DNA of 64,000 nt, taken from contig JAJTTP010000003.1 of assembly GCA_023313575.1 (NCBI GenBank), positions 558,001-622,000 on the forward strand. Reading direction: 5' to 3'. The stretch comes from Eutypella sp. D-1 (taxonomy: Eukaryota; Ascomycota; Sordariomycetes; Xylariales; Diatrypaceae). Both the position numbers and the translations under genes were made by a program. Below, piece after piece: positions 13,053 to 24,177 of the stretch (its first letter is position 1; every line of letters starts with the position of its first letter). The notes under the pieces are model-generated. The model was not told the origin of the DNA, did not search any database, and saw nothing but the letters and a program-made list of their open reading frames with translations.

Positions 13053-16000
13053 GATTTAGGTAGGTAGGGCCGGAAGGCGGAGCGGGCTAAGGGGGTTGTA
13101 TAGAGGCGTGTTATCGCTCGCCGCCTTTGCGTGCTTATTTCGAATAGGGCAAGTAGAGCAGCAAAGCAAGCAGTAGTTCAGGATCCCGAAGAGTTTGGTT
13201 GCGTACTAAAAGGGTAACCAGTTCGCGAGGGTCGGCGGATAGAAAAGAACTCCCATGATGTGACGGGGCACATAACTAAGAATCGTTCCCACCTCCCCTT
13301 GCTGCCCCCCTTACAACGTGCTTGTGTGGGGGTCTCTCTCTTCGGGTTCTCACCTTGCTCCGCTACCCCTGTCAATTGTCATCGAGTTGACGAGTTAGCG
13401 AGAACCCTTTGCCGTGTTATGTATGTATGTGTGTATGCGTGTATGCGTGTTGTGTATATATGTGCGGATGGCGATGGCTTCGAAATCGGGGATTGGCGGG
13501 GCGGCTCCTTGCATATGTATTGTATGGGAGTGGCTCTCGAATCAAGCATCCAGAAACGCCCTTACAATGTGGATTGGATGGCTTCGGTTCCTATTCGTCC
13601 GCAAGGAGGGATGGTGCCGCATATGATAGGTAGATGTCGGGGTGTAAAGCCCCAGCGCCCACTAGTAGTGATAGCGCGATGTGCGTAGAGGCGGGTTTTT
13701 TTTTTCTCTTTCACTTTAGGGCGCCGAACGCAGTAAATCGTACATCATATAGCCGATGATAATATTTCGACCAATTATAAGGGTAACGTTACTGGTAAGG
13801 CGAAAACAAGGAGGGAAAATAAAGAGAAGCCGAGGCTACACAAATTGGTAGGGTACTCGTATTCTTTTTCCCCAATGCCGGACCTGCAGAGATTCTAGAA
13901 TGGATAGAAGAGAACCAGACAGCCTCCGTGAAACTGTCACGGCAATCCGGGGTGGGATGATCTACACCAGGTAGTAAGGTTCCGATGACAGGCTCTTTCT
14001 TCTCGGCGCAGCGGTGTCACACTAAACTGGGTAGTGTCGCCAGGAGACAGGAGACAGGAGCACACGCGACACGGAGAAAGGCACTCGACCTAGCTAGCAT
14101 CGCTGAACACCAGGGACTTGGGGGAAAGCCGTTAGGTTACCAGACTTTAGCAGTTCGGATTCTTGCTGCGATCCATATAACCCGGTGCTACTATAGGGGC
14201 ATACTACAAGCCGTGGATGCGATCGAGGTAGTAGATGATTAGCTGACTAGTTCGTCAGAAAGGAAGAGGTGGCCGAGCACAACTGCAGGTCTCTGCCCTT
14301 AGTAGTGTTACTCTGCAGCGTTCCTAGTTCAATGTAGGTTTGTTGCTGGGTCGGCTACTCTAGTCGAGGGTTTCCTTCTCTCTTTCCTCCGAGTAGAGTT
14401 GCAACAGGTTGTAGGCATTCCCTGGCTTCAAGGGCCTTTCCCCGCCCGCCTCCCGCGAGTCCCCATGTGCGATGGGGAGATCCTGCGCATCTGATTCGTT
14501 TCCACCGGACGGTTTTCTGGGTATGGGGACACTACGGGTTATGTTCCTAGCGTTGCGTTCACTGTGGCCAGGGAGCAACTGGCAGACTGGTAGTTAGGTA
14601 GTAGGTAGCGGCTGGTGCGGGCTTATCAAGCAACTGCCAAGCTGAACACGACATGGGTTCTCTGGCTTTTCTTTCCCACGATGTCCTCATCGGGTCATAT
14701 CTGCCTCATTAATGTTCAGTGGTATAGAGTATAACGGCTTGTGACGCCATTCGGTCGCACCCCCTCCCCCCTTGAGCGTTTTACATACATCGAATGTCTC
14801 GTCCTCTTGTCCCCCCTTCCCCGTACACTGACTACGTTTCTTCGCGACACACAGGCTTCTAATTATTATCGTCCGATGCAGACGGTCCTCAAACGTTCTA
14901 TGTGTTACTAATGCTTGGTTAAGCGCGTCCGACTAGGGAAGGATTTGGCGTGCCCCACGACGCATGACCCCTGAGGCCCCTTACAATGACATTTATCGAA
15001 ACGTTCAATGTCGCTCGCCTCACATCACGAAACAAACCGCGAACTGCCTAGATCACGATGCTGCGCTAGCTATTGTCCACGACGCCCGTCAACTCCGAAT
15101 CACAACATAACCACAACAATACCTAGGCGCCAGGTAAGGTAATAAAGCCTCGATGTGCAATTAGCTGCAGGCCGAGATCCGTCGGGTTGTTCGACGAGAG
15201 TGCAGAGGGATGTAGACAGCCTTCATTCGGCTCCTTCGGCGTTTTGTGGATCTGGAACGACGCGCCTGGCTAGCTAGATAGTGAAGGTTTACCTGTTCTA
15301 TGGAAATTATCAGAATCGTTGCTGTTTGATCCGAGCGTGTTTGGTGGTACGGATCTAGGGGATCATGTGAAACTTGGGGCTCCCGGTCGCGTTCTTTCTC
15401 GTCATGTGCTGGCTAAATTCGATCGCGTCGCGTCGACGAGCAGAAATTATATCTCACCCCAGCAGCTTTGAACGACAATTCCCAGCTCCGTGTTTCCGGT
15501 ATCTTGTATTACTTCGTATTAATTACCCATCCAATGTATTGTGCTGCGCGAACACCACCACCCCCCTACACCCACCCAAAAAAAATGTTAGACAACATAC
15601 CAGAGTGGGATGGGTGAAATTTTCAGATCGACTAGGAGCCAGAAGAAATTCTTAGGTATCTGATGTTCAATTTTTGGCATCAGGTATCATCATATCTTCA
15701 TAAGTATCCATGTTCTAGGGCTATGGTTTCCAATGAAGGCCGTCGCGGTCGTAATAGTAATCGGTAGAGGACTGCCCGGAACTTGTACGTGCACTCTTCG
15801 GCGCCTAGACTGTGTTTTGTCATCATGACAATGGATTTGTTGCGTGCAAGGTCGCCCTCCGCTGTTAGTGAATGCTCTCTAAACTACCGGAAGGGAACAG
15901 GTCTGTGCCGTGAACCCAGCGCCCATGACCGATAGGGTTGATGCCAATCATCTACTGCTTAAGTTATTCTAGATGCCAACAGAATATCCACGGCGGAAGG

Positions 16001-17246
16001 ACTCGCTGACAGAAGAGTCGTCCGCAATACAGTCGATATCGACCGAGGCCTCAAACTGCACTGGATTTCTCCCATAAACCATAGAGGAGCAGCTAGTTGG
16101 TCGGAGTCCGTCCATCTACGGCGTTCATGATGGCCGTTCGGTCCCGTTGTGTAGACGCGGGTACGCGAACCGGCGGAGAGCTAGGGGGCGTGCAACGGAC
16201 ATCTGATCTGATTATCTACATACCGTACCCGTCCACTCAGGCGCCCGTTCTCCCGTGTGCACGTCCTATGTATGTAGGCCAGTCTCGCTCAGACACACTC
16301 TGCTCGAGAAGTAACTAATCCTATCAGGGATCGTCGTGAACACAGCAGGGCACGACCGATGTAGAGAATGGGTCCGTGACCGACTACCGACCTACTAGTA
16401 ATGTACTGCTGCTACTATGTACGAGGTAAACCCTCTCGGACTCGGCCTGGCCGACCACATACATAATACCGGTAGTGTCCCGGCTCCGGAAGAAACCCTG
16501 GCAGCCAGGGGCGCACGCCTACAATGCATACATAGTACGTGGGTAGGCGTCTTCGCCTCAGCTGCGCAAGGATGCTTGGTCTGTATATATTAGTTAGAGT
16601 AAGGCACGGACACATCCCATACCTAGGCAACTACGTAGAAGATAGGCTAGGTGGTTATATGTGTATAAGAGGCCTGCTAGATAAGTTAGATACCTACGCA
16701 GTCTGGCAGTATAGTTAGACCCAACTGCGCAGCTTTAAATGACAGACGGGTCCTCAACAGTTATCGCGACGGAGCTCTCTTCCTCACCGCCATCTCCTCG
16801 ACGCACAGGCACAGTAGTTATGCAGTCAACATCCAATGCGTACATAGTAGATAGATAGTTATTAGACGGCGCCGGCATGCCCCGTTTGTGGTTTATTAAC
16901 GGCACGGCGTGGCCGTTCGTTCGCGCAGGGGTTAGATATAATTAGGGGGGGTATTTAGGCGATAGCTAGCTATGTAGTATAGTCCATAATAGAGATATAT
17001 GTAATTAGTTGGTGATGCCGACCGGGAGCACGGAGTCTTGAGTAACTACCTACCTAAGCTTAAAAGCATTGATCCATTATATTGTTGTTAGAGGCTTAGA
17101 GCTTAAGTTAGGGAGGATGATACTGGTAAAGTTATGATATGGGTAAGACCCGGGGTTCTGCCGAGACTAGCCGGATACATAGAAATGAATAAGACCCCAG
17201 CACTCCCACAATCAATAACGACACCCTTTGGGGTGCGGTCTACAAA
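13053..17246. other. gene-free stretch upstream of the Zn2Cys6 gene
   Basis: No exon chain with recognisable protein content was found on either strand. The first few hundred bases are the likely promoter of the Zn2Cys6 gene. The rest is mixed-composition DNA with scattered TAGGTA words and, from about 16.4 kb, more A/T-rich TAGATA-type sequence. I see nothing else that can be supported. Confidence 0.55.
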
Positions 17247-17353
17247 GTTCCCGTCGTCTAGGGGTTAGGACAACACGTTGTGGAATCTAGTTCATTCTAC
17301 CTAACATGGTCTGCAAGACCGTGTAAACGCCGGTTCGACTCCGGCCGGGGACA
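17247..17353 (+). tRNA. tRNA-His (anticodon GTG) with a 35-nt intron
   Basis: The acceptor stem pairs 17247-17253 with 17346-17352 (one T-G wobble) and the discriminator is A at 17353, as usual for eukaryotic tRNA-His. The D arm is GTC(T)...(G)GAC at 17256-17271. The anticodon stem ACACG (17273-17277 region) pairs with CGTGT at 17320-17324; the loop reads TTGTGG plus C after removal of an intron at 17284-17318, placed between positions 37 and 38 as in nuclear tRNA genes. The T arm is GCCGG-TTCGACT-CCGGC, and its B box (GGTTCGACTCC, 17332-17342) matches the Pol III consensus exactly. A T6 run at 17356-17361 is the likely terminator. The spliced product is 72 nt. A GCA triplet in the intron can form a competing short hairpin, but the overall fold supports His. 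Confidence 0.88.
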
Positions 17354-18546
17354 TATTTTTTGCATCTTTTTCTATATCATTCCCTGGCTTGCTCCACCAT
17401 TAGGTTGCATATAACACTTTTTATTTTATTATTTTATTTTTTAATAAGGAACCTGCCCGGCTTATTCTGTACTTGCCTGACATGTTTGCTTACTCCCAGG
17501 CAGACCATTACCACCACCTACTCAACGGGCTACGAAGCCCTACCTAAGAGATGTTTTAGTATGCTGAAAGATCCATAGGCAAGCAAGTAGTTAAGTGTAG
17601 AAACAGATAAAAGCCGTCAACAGCATATATGGCCGTTATACTTTAGCTTGTTTGTGGTAGCTAGGATAGACATTTTGCTTCTTTGCAGCAGTTAAGTATG
17701 TTGTGCGTTCGGCATCATGAGCATGCTCGATATCACTTCTTGCCGTACCTAAACGAAGGGTTTTCGTAGTTAAAGCACCAACCAGCCTTCTGTGTATGTC
17801 ATTGCCATGCATGCACATACATGCGGCTCAGCAAGGGTGCATATCGCATATATATATATATGTGTATGCACATTAAGAATAGGCTGGCATTATCATTGAT
17901 TTGGGTCTCTATAATTTCAATAATGCATGCGGACGTAAACCTTCGTGATGATCCAAGTCCAAGTCCTCCTACCTTATCCCCTCGATTCGACCCGTGCCCG
18001 AGGAAAGGAAACCCCCCCCCCCCTAAACCGAAAACAAGAAACAAATACAGATTGCCAACCGCCCAAAACAAAGCCTGCCCTCTTGAACCGGACGCCACCC
18101 CCCTTTCCCCCTCCTTCCTCTCTTCTCTCTCTCTAACGTACAAGGGGGAAGAAAAGATGCTGCTGCTGCTGTATTTAAACGAAATACTTTGCCCACCCCC
18201 CTTGTCCTGCTCTCCTAACCCCCGCCATTTCCTCTCCGGATTTCGATGTGCGAAAAGAAACTCCGTTCCTCTTACGAGGCCTCATTAACTCATTCATGAT
18301 GATAAGACGGTACCCTGCGAACCCTTTCTTCTTCAAGAAACTCGTAGAGAACCGCATGTTGTCGCGCTCCAAGATGATGACCGCTTCGATTCAGGTAAAG
18401 TAGACCGCAAATGTAGATGATCAAAGTGCTAGTACCGAACCCCCCACTCCACCCCTCTGAAAGCCGATAGAAATTGGAATGGTATCTTCACGCCCCTTCC
18501 CAACATTACCACCCACCGGCAAAACAAGACCGGTACGTACACGCGA
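17354..18546. other. intergenic, between tRNA-His and the Pho85 gene
   Basis: It contains the tRNA terminator, a TATATA run at about 17851-17862, and C/T-rich DNA at 18000-18140. The part nearest 18546 is the likely 3' UTR of the Pho85 gene. No gene was seen. Confidence 0.6.
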
Positions 18547-19622
18547 TCACCGACCGCGGTAGCCGGGGTGCTGTTGCATGACGAGGTCGCCGAACCAGGG
18601 GTGCTGCAGGGCGTCGTGGGCGCTAATGCGGTGCTCGGGACGGAGGACAAGCATGCGCTGCAGGAGGTCGATGCCGAGCTGGTCGATCTGAGGGAGGATG
18701 GCACGGAGGTCCTGGGTGGCGTACATCTGAAAGTTGGGCTTGTACTCGGGGAACTGGGTGATGCCGGGCCAGGTGCGCTCGGTGGGGGTGCCCATTATAC
18801 GGAAGATGCGGATGATTTGGTCCTCGTTGGTTGTGCCGGGGAACAGGGGCCTACCCGTGTACATCTCGGCCATGATGCAGCCGGCGGACCAGATGTCGAT
18901 GCTGGTGTTGTAGGTGCGGCTGCCGAGAAGGACGTCGGGGGCGCGATACCAGAGGGTGACGACCTCGTTGGAGAAGGTGTTGACGGGGATGCCGAAGGCG
19001 CGGGCGAGGCCAAAATCGCCGAGTTTGAGCTGACCCTTGGAGTTGATGAGCAAGTTCTGGGGTTTAAGGTCGCGGTGCAGGACCCTGTTCTGGTGGCAAA
19101 AGTCGATGCCCTTGAGCAGCTGGTACATGAAAGACTTGATGGTCATCGGTTTCAGAGCGCCCCGCTCGCCGTTGGTGTCCATGTACTTCTTAAGGTCGCC
19201 GTCCATGTACTCGAAGACGAGCATGAGTTTGTTCTCGGTGTGAATGACGTCGTGCAGCGCTACGATATTCTCATGTTTCAGCTCCTTCATGAGGGAGATC
19301 TCGCGGATCGCGGTCGATGGTGTGCCTTCCTCCGAATCGAGGTGTATCTCCTTGAGCGCTACAAACTCGCCTGTTTGGCGATTCCGACCTTTGAATACCT
19401 AAAACGGAGGGTCAAGCAGTCATGTTAGTTAACTCGACATACAGATATAACATAGCTCCTAAGACGTCATCCCAGCCCAAGCCTCTCTAACCCCCGCCAG
19501 AGAGAAAGAGAAGAGGGGGAAAAGGGGAGCGAAGGGGGGAGGGAAGTACGTACAGTCGCATAAGTACCTTCGCCTAGCTTTTCCAGCTGCTGGAAAGAGC
19601 TAGGGTGTCTCTTGGGATCCAT
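18547..19622 (-). CDS. pho85: cyclin-dependent protein kinase Pho85
   Basis: Two exons, 19554-19622 and 18547-19398, encode 306 residues, the normal length for the family. The phase-0 intron (155 bp, GTACGT...TTAG) interrupts the glycine-rich loop LGEGTYAT/V. Visible motifs are the ATP lysine K39 in VALK, the cyclin-binding PSTAIRE helix at 50-56, HRDLKPQN with catalytic D133, DFG at D151, and [10 protein letters not shown], where APD replaces the usual APE, a Pho85 hallmark. The following [17 protein letters not shown] and late HPWF motifs are intact. In yeasts and moulds this kinase works with Pcl/Pho80 cyclins in phosphate sensing, glycogen control and cell-cycle entry; these roles are from the family, not this sequence. 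An upstream in-frame start (19715) exists, but [10 protein letters not shown] matches the expected N terminus. The large plus-strand ORF across it is a shadow. Confidence 0.95.
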
Positions 19623-21883
19623 CGCGGGTGGTTGAGGGGCTGAAGGGTTGGGGTGGACGAGGTAATGAGGAACGGGCTCGGGAGCTTTGACGGAGGTATG
19701 AGTCGGATCGAACAAGACACCTCCAGCAGTGCAAGTCTTTTTCAGGGCTTCTCGAGTGCTGGGCTCTGAGGCGACGTCCTTCGACGCCGTGGTGGAAGGG
19801 AGGGGGATGTTCCGGGACTGAAACCGAAACAGCCCGATATTATCTGTCTATGCTCTTCGGTTACTTGGAGAAGAGGAGAAGAATACAGTCGCGGGTGATG
19901 GTGATGGTGATGTTGAATGCTGTAGTTTTTACTGTAAGTAAAAATGTTTGCGCAAGATGGTATTCTATTCGAGATCGGGGACTTCGTTGTTGTTTTTTTT
20001 TTCTCTCTCTCGACTGGTAGCGGTGTGGGGGGTGTTCTAGAGAAGGTATATATTCGTTCGTTGTTCGTGCGTAGTTGTTTGGTTGAGAATGACGAGGTGG
20101 TGCGTTAAGGAACAGAGGTTTCTAGTAAGTAGGTAGAGTACTACCTGTTCTATGGAAAGTTCCAAGTGGTTACTTAATTGAGGCGACTTCTAAGTAAGGC
20201 AGGAAGGGACATCTGGAAGCGGGGCGTTGTCATTCTTGTGGAACGATGTAAAACCGAGAATTTCCACCTTCGCAACTTCCAACTTTCAAGTACTTAGTAG
20301 TTAGGCGCCTATACGAATATCGGACACTTTTTTGTTCACTAGCCTATTGTGAAGCCCAAAGTTATGATATAAATATAGAGGTCATTTCGGAGGACAAAAG
20401 ATGCTGATAATAAATCCATAAGGATCTTTGATTTCTAGCCAACTATCAAGGTTTACCTTAATAAATATTGTCTCTTATGGATCTCTCTTCCCTTCCAAGA
20501 TTGCTTGCTTGCCTTCTGTCTTGCGAAAAGCCTGACCTCATAAAAATGCGAGTAAGTCCAATTCTCTTCTCTAGGGCGACCTTAAGTAGCGAATGAGGGG
20601 CGAAAGCGAAAGGGTCGGCGCCTTGGGCGGTTACTATTATTGGACTAGCGACCCCCTTGTTCAGGCGTTAAACTACATATTCTGATATTACAGGCTTGAC
20701 AGGGCTGCTTCGTGGTCCAACTTGCGACAACGACCCGATTCTGGATATAAAATAGAAATGCCCATGTGTATTTGAGATACAGGATACATATAACTATAGT
20801 AAATGCTTACATAATACCCCAAGGTGGTTTCCATGCTTAGATCTTTCACTGCCCAGGTGGTAGGTCTAGTTAGTACATAGGTGTGCTTAAATGTAGACTC
20901 GGACCCTGGAATTAGGTAATTGGCCATTACTTAATCCGATGCGGGGTCAGGCTTACTACTAACGATACAGTTTATAGATTGGATAGATCCATCTATGTAA
21001 GGAGCTCCCGCCGCTGCTCCCTTCAAGCATTGCCTCGTGCGCTCCCGGTCTGTAGTTGTCCCTACCTAAGGTATGTAAAGGTACGGAGTAGACGAGATAA
21101 TCTCGGAAGATGCCCAGCGGGTGTTACACCGACATAAAGAGAGATCTCGAAGGTACCTCCAATTAAAGCTTAGCTCTATATAGATTAAGTACCATAGGAG
21201 ATAGATAGATAACTCCATATACATATACTAGGTACATGGATACCCGCTCATACCTCCTTTTTGCGCAAGTATCACAGATGCACCCCTCCACCTAACCCTT
21301 GGAGCATCAGGTAAGTTACTTACTTAACCTAATCTGGCACCAACATACCTAAATGTAGTACTCCACCTTCGTTACCGTCCGCGTTTGGAGCCCTGGAGCT
21401 GCTCTCTGGGAAGTTGTTGACTGGCCTGGCCTTATTACTTACCTTACACCTGCACTTCTATACCTACCTACCTGAGGTGGTTGTAATAAGGTTTACTTAC
21501 ATACCTAAGTACCCCATCATCCATCCCGAACGTCCTATCCGACTACGATTACGACTACCTGGACCTACCTTGTAAGCCTACCTACCCGGTATGTAACTAA
21601 CAACTACAATCAATCAACCCATGGATCGAAACATTTACACGGACGATAAGCCACCTCCAAACCTCCAGAACTACATCCATAAACTTCTCGAACTTTAATT
21701 CCGTTTATTCCACCCATTACCTACCTACATGTTGTAGGTACATAATCCATAATTCGAGACAAAACCTTATACTCTATCTCTCTCTCTCTCCCAGTTGCGA
21801 CGAATCACCACCTCCCCACCCACCCTCGTGCCATATTTGCAGCGCCATCGCACGTACATACATCTAGGTATATAATCCTCAGC
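19623..21883. other. divergent intergenic region, Pho85 and septin-like genes
   Basis: It carries the 5' flanks of two divergent genes: a T-rich tract at about 19990-20010 on the Pho85 side and a CT repeat at about 21777-21792 on the septin side. TACCTA/TAGGTA words are dense at 21060-21740. No coding exon was recognised. Confidence 0.6.
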
Positions 21884-24177
21884 ATGCGACCGATTCCAGG
21901 CAATGACGCCTGGTCAAGGCGCCAACGCCCCGCAACTCATCGCGATACCACCCCCTTAATGACCTCCAGCATGTCCACTTCCAACAGCCAGATGTCTTTC
22001 GTCTTCGCCGACGAGGCCACCGTCGATTCCTATATGGAACAATCCCAATCCCGCCCATGCTTCAGGGATCCGCGAAAGAATACATCCTTCGAGCTTGGCC
22101 GTACTAAGTCCTCATCCGCCAACCATGACGATAAATATGTTTATGATGATAATGATGAAGATGACGACGATGACGATAATGATACCGATCTTGGATCATC
22201 GAGACCAGCTTCGTCGCGACTGGAGAGCGAATACGCGATCCCATACTCACCTATGGCACCAAGTACAACCTTTTCCCACAGCCCCGCCTCCATGATATCC
22301 CATCAGCCAGACCTGTCGCGTCCGATTACTCCCATGACGCTAGGAGCATCGATGACCGGCTCCGTAATAAGTGGTCGTTCCTCGGTAAACTCCTTCGCTA
22401 TTTCCCTCTCGGAGCACGCCGTGAGCTCGGATGAAGACGAGGAATATGCCGACCGAGGTGCTGGGACTCCGGGTGAAGGGGGCAGCGCTCCGCAACTTAT
22501 AATGCCTAGTATCAACATGCCAAGTCGTCGCCCATTTACCACAACAGGCAGGAGTATGGGACGCTTGAAGGTGCTCGTCGCCGGTGATTCCGGTAAGAGA
22601 TATAGCCCAAGGTACCTACTCGTATGACTTTTCACTAATGAGATGACTGCTGTATATTCATGCCCTAGGCGTCGGGAAGACGTCCCTCATCAAGTCCATC
22701 GTCCAGGCCTGCGAACATATTGTTCACGTTGACCCTATCGGACCGGCGAAAAAGATTAGCACAAGGATCTCTAGATCTAGAAACGCTAGAGTGGGCTTCG
22801 ATTCGAAAGCCCACATCTCAGAAATATTCGCCAGTACCAAGCCTTATCCTGACTGGTGGAATGAACTGGACGAATATCAGGTCACCCGTAGGCGCAAGAG
22901 CTTCGGCGACGGCGTCTTAGAGCGCAATATATGCTTCGTTGATACCCCGGGATATGGAAACGGTCTTTCGGTAAGCTTTATGCTCCACCCTCCTGGACGT
23001 TGCTGACCCTCACAGGCCATGGAAACTATCGTGCCTTGCGTTGAATATGTCGAATCACATCTGGATAGGGTGTCCTCAGATACCCTCAGCGAACCGGATA
23101 TGTTAAACATGCTCGGTGGTGGCGGAGGTTTCCAAGTGGACGCCGTTCTGTATCTCATCTCGAATCGTAAGTCTCTCACTCACCTGATGTAATATGAACC
23201 TCGTTTCTGACATATTCGTAGGACTGAAAGCGGCCGATCTTGAGTATATGCGCCGTTTGGTTCCATTAACCAACGTTATTCCAGTCTTAACCCAGACGGA
23301 CAGATTGCCAACAGAACAGATCTCGACATCCAAGGCGCGGATTGCCAGTCAACTTCGTGATGCGGGGATCCGGGTGTTCAGCTTTATATCTTCACGTGGT
23401 GCAGATGCGACGCCGATAACCGTCCCTTATGCGGTGTCCAGTGCAACCGGATCAGACCGGGATGTAATGGATGCGAGCCTGTTGATGAGCCCCGATTATG
23501 TGAAACCTCTGATGCCAACAGAGCTCACTTATCTCGTCGAGAATATCTTTAGCGCCAGTGGCACATCATGGCTACGACATGCTGCGGCTAAGAAGTACCT
23601 ACAATGGCGGAACACGGCGCCTCCGAGACCCCGCCACTTATATAGACCACTTAGCTTTCCTGGCCCGGAACGCACGTCTGAATTAACGGCAACATCGGGT
23701 GCTTTGGTAGGACGGCCTCCTCTAGCCGTAGCACGAGCTTATGACTTCGGCCCAGTTGAGAGCGCGCCCCGGCTTCATGTGGCTGATTGGGCGGCGGAAT
23801 TGCAGAGGAGCCTGGCTAGCGAGCGAGCAAAATTCGAGACACTAGCTCTCGACGAGCGGACAATGTGGCTAGCGGAGAGGCCAGGCGAGCAGCGCATTCA
23901 CGGCGGCATGCTTGTGCCGCTCCACGAGCTAGACCACAGCAAGAGGTCCGGGCGGCTGGGCAGGGGGTCGAAGAGAACAACCGAATATCACCAGGATCCC
24001 CTCGGATTGCTTCAGGTCTACGCTGACATGAAATTCCGGGGCTGGATTGCGCTGGAACTGCTGGGGAGTCTAGGTGTGCTTGGCGGGGTAGCCATCTTGT
24101 TATCAAGGCACAAGTGGCAGGCCGAACCCGTCGTGTTTGTCGACGACTGGGCTAAGATCTGGGGTATGGAGTTCTAA
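21884..24177 (+). CDS. septin-type GTPase-domain protein with C-terminal membrane anchor
   Basis: Four exons, 21884-22592, 22669-22970, 23016-23166 and 23222-24177, encode 705 residues; splice phases (1, 0, 1) are consistent. Residues 1-220 are disordered and Ser-rich, with an acidic Asp run near 85-100. The septin-like G domain starts at the P loop GDSGVGKTSLIKSI (about 233-246; the first intron falls inside it), continues with the switch-II motif DTPGYGNG (about 327-334), and has LKAADLEYMRRL, a septin-like helix, before TQTD (411-414) in place of the septin AKAD specificity motif. About 200 residues follow, then one hydrophobic segment at about 662-682 and a 19-residue tail ending WGMEF. 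Classical septins lack such an anchor, and the coiled coil of core septins is not evident. It is best described as a fungal septin-like GTPase tethered to a membrane; partner and compartment are unknown. Confidence 0.88.

Noticed and set aside
17284..17318. tRNA-Cys (anticodon GCA) call overlapping the tRNA locus
   Set aside because: The GCA lies in the intron; D-arm, acceptor and T-arm geometry give GTG (His) after removing the 35 nt.
18568..19428. Plus-strand ORF of 286 codons
   Set aside because: It is antisense to the Pho85 exon; its product is Val/Gly-rich low complexity, while the minus strand has every kinase motif.
15291..20158. A 16-base direct repeat, at 15291-15306 and 20143-20158
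   Set aside because: One 16-base match between two places in 64 kb is near chance expectation, and the flanks do not align.
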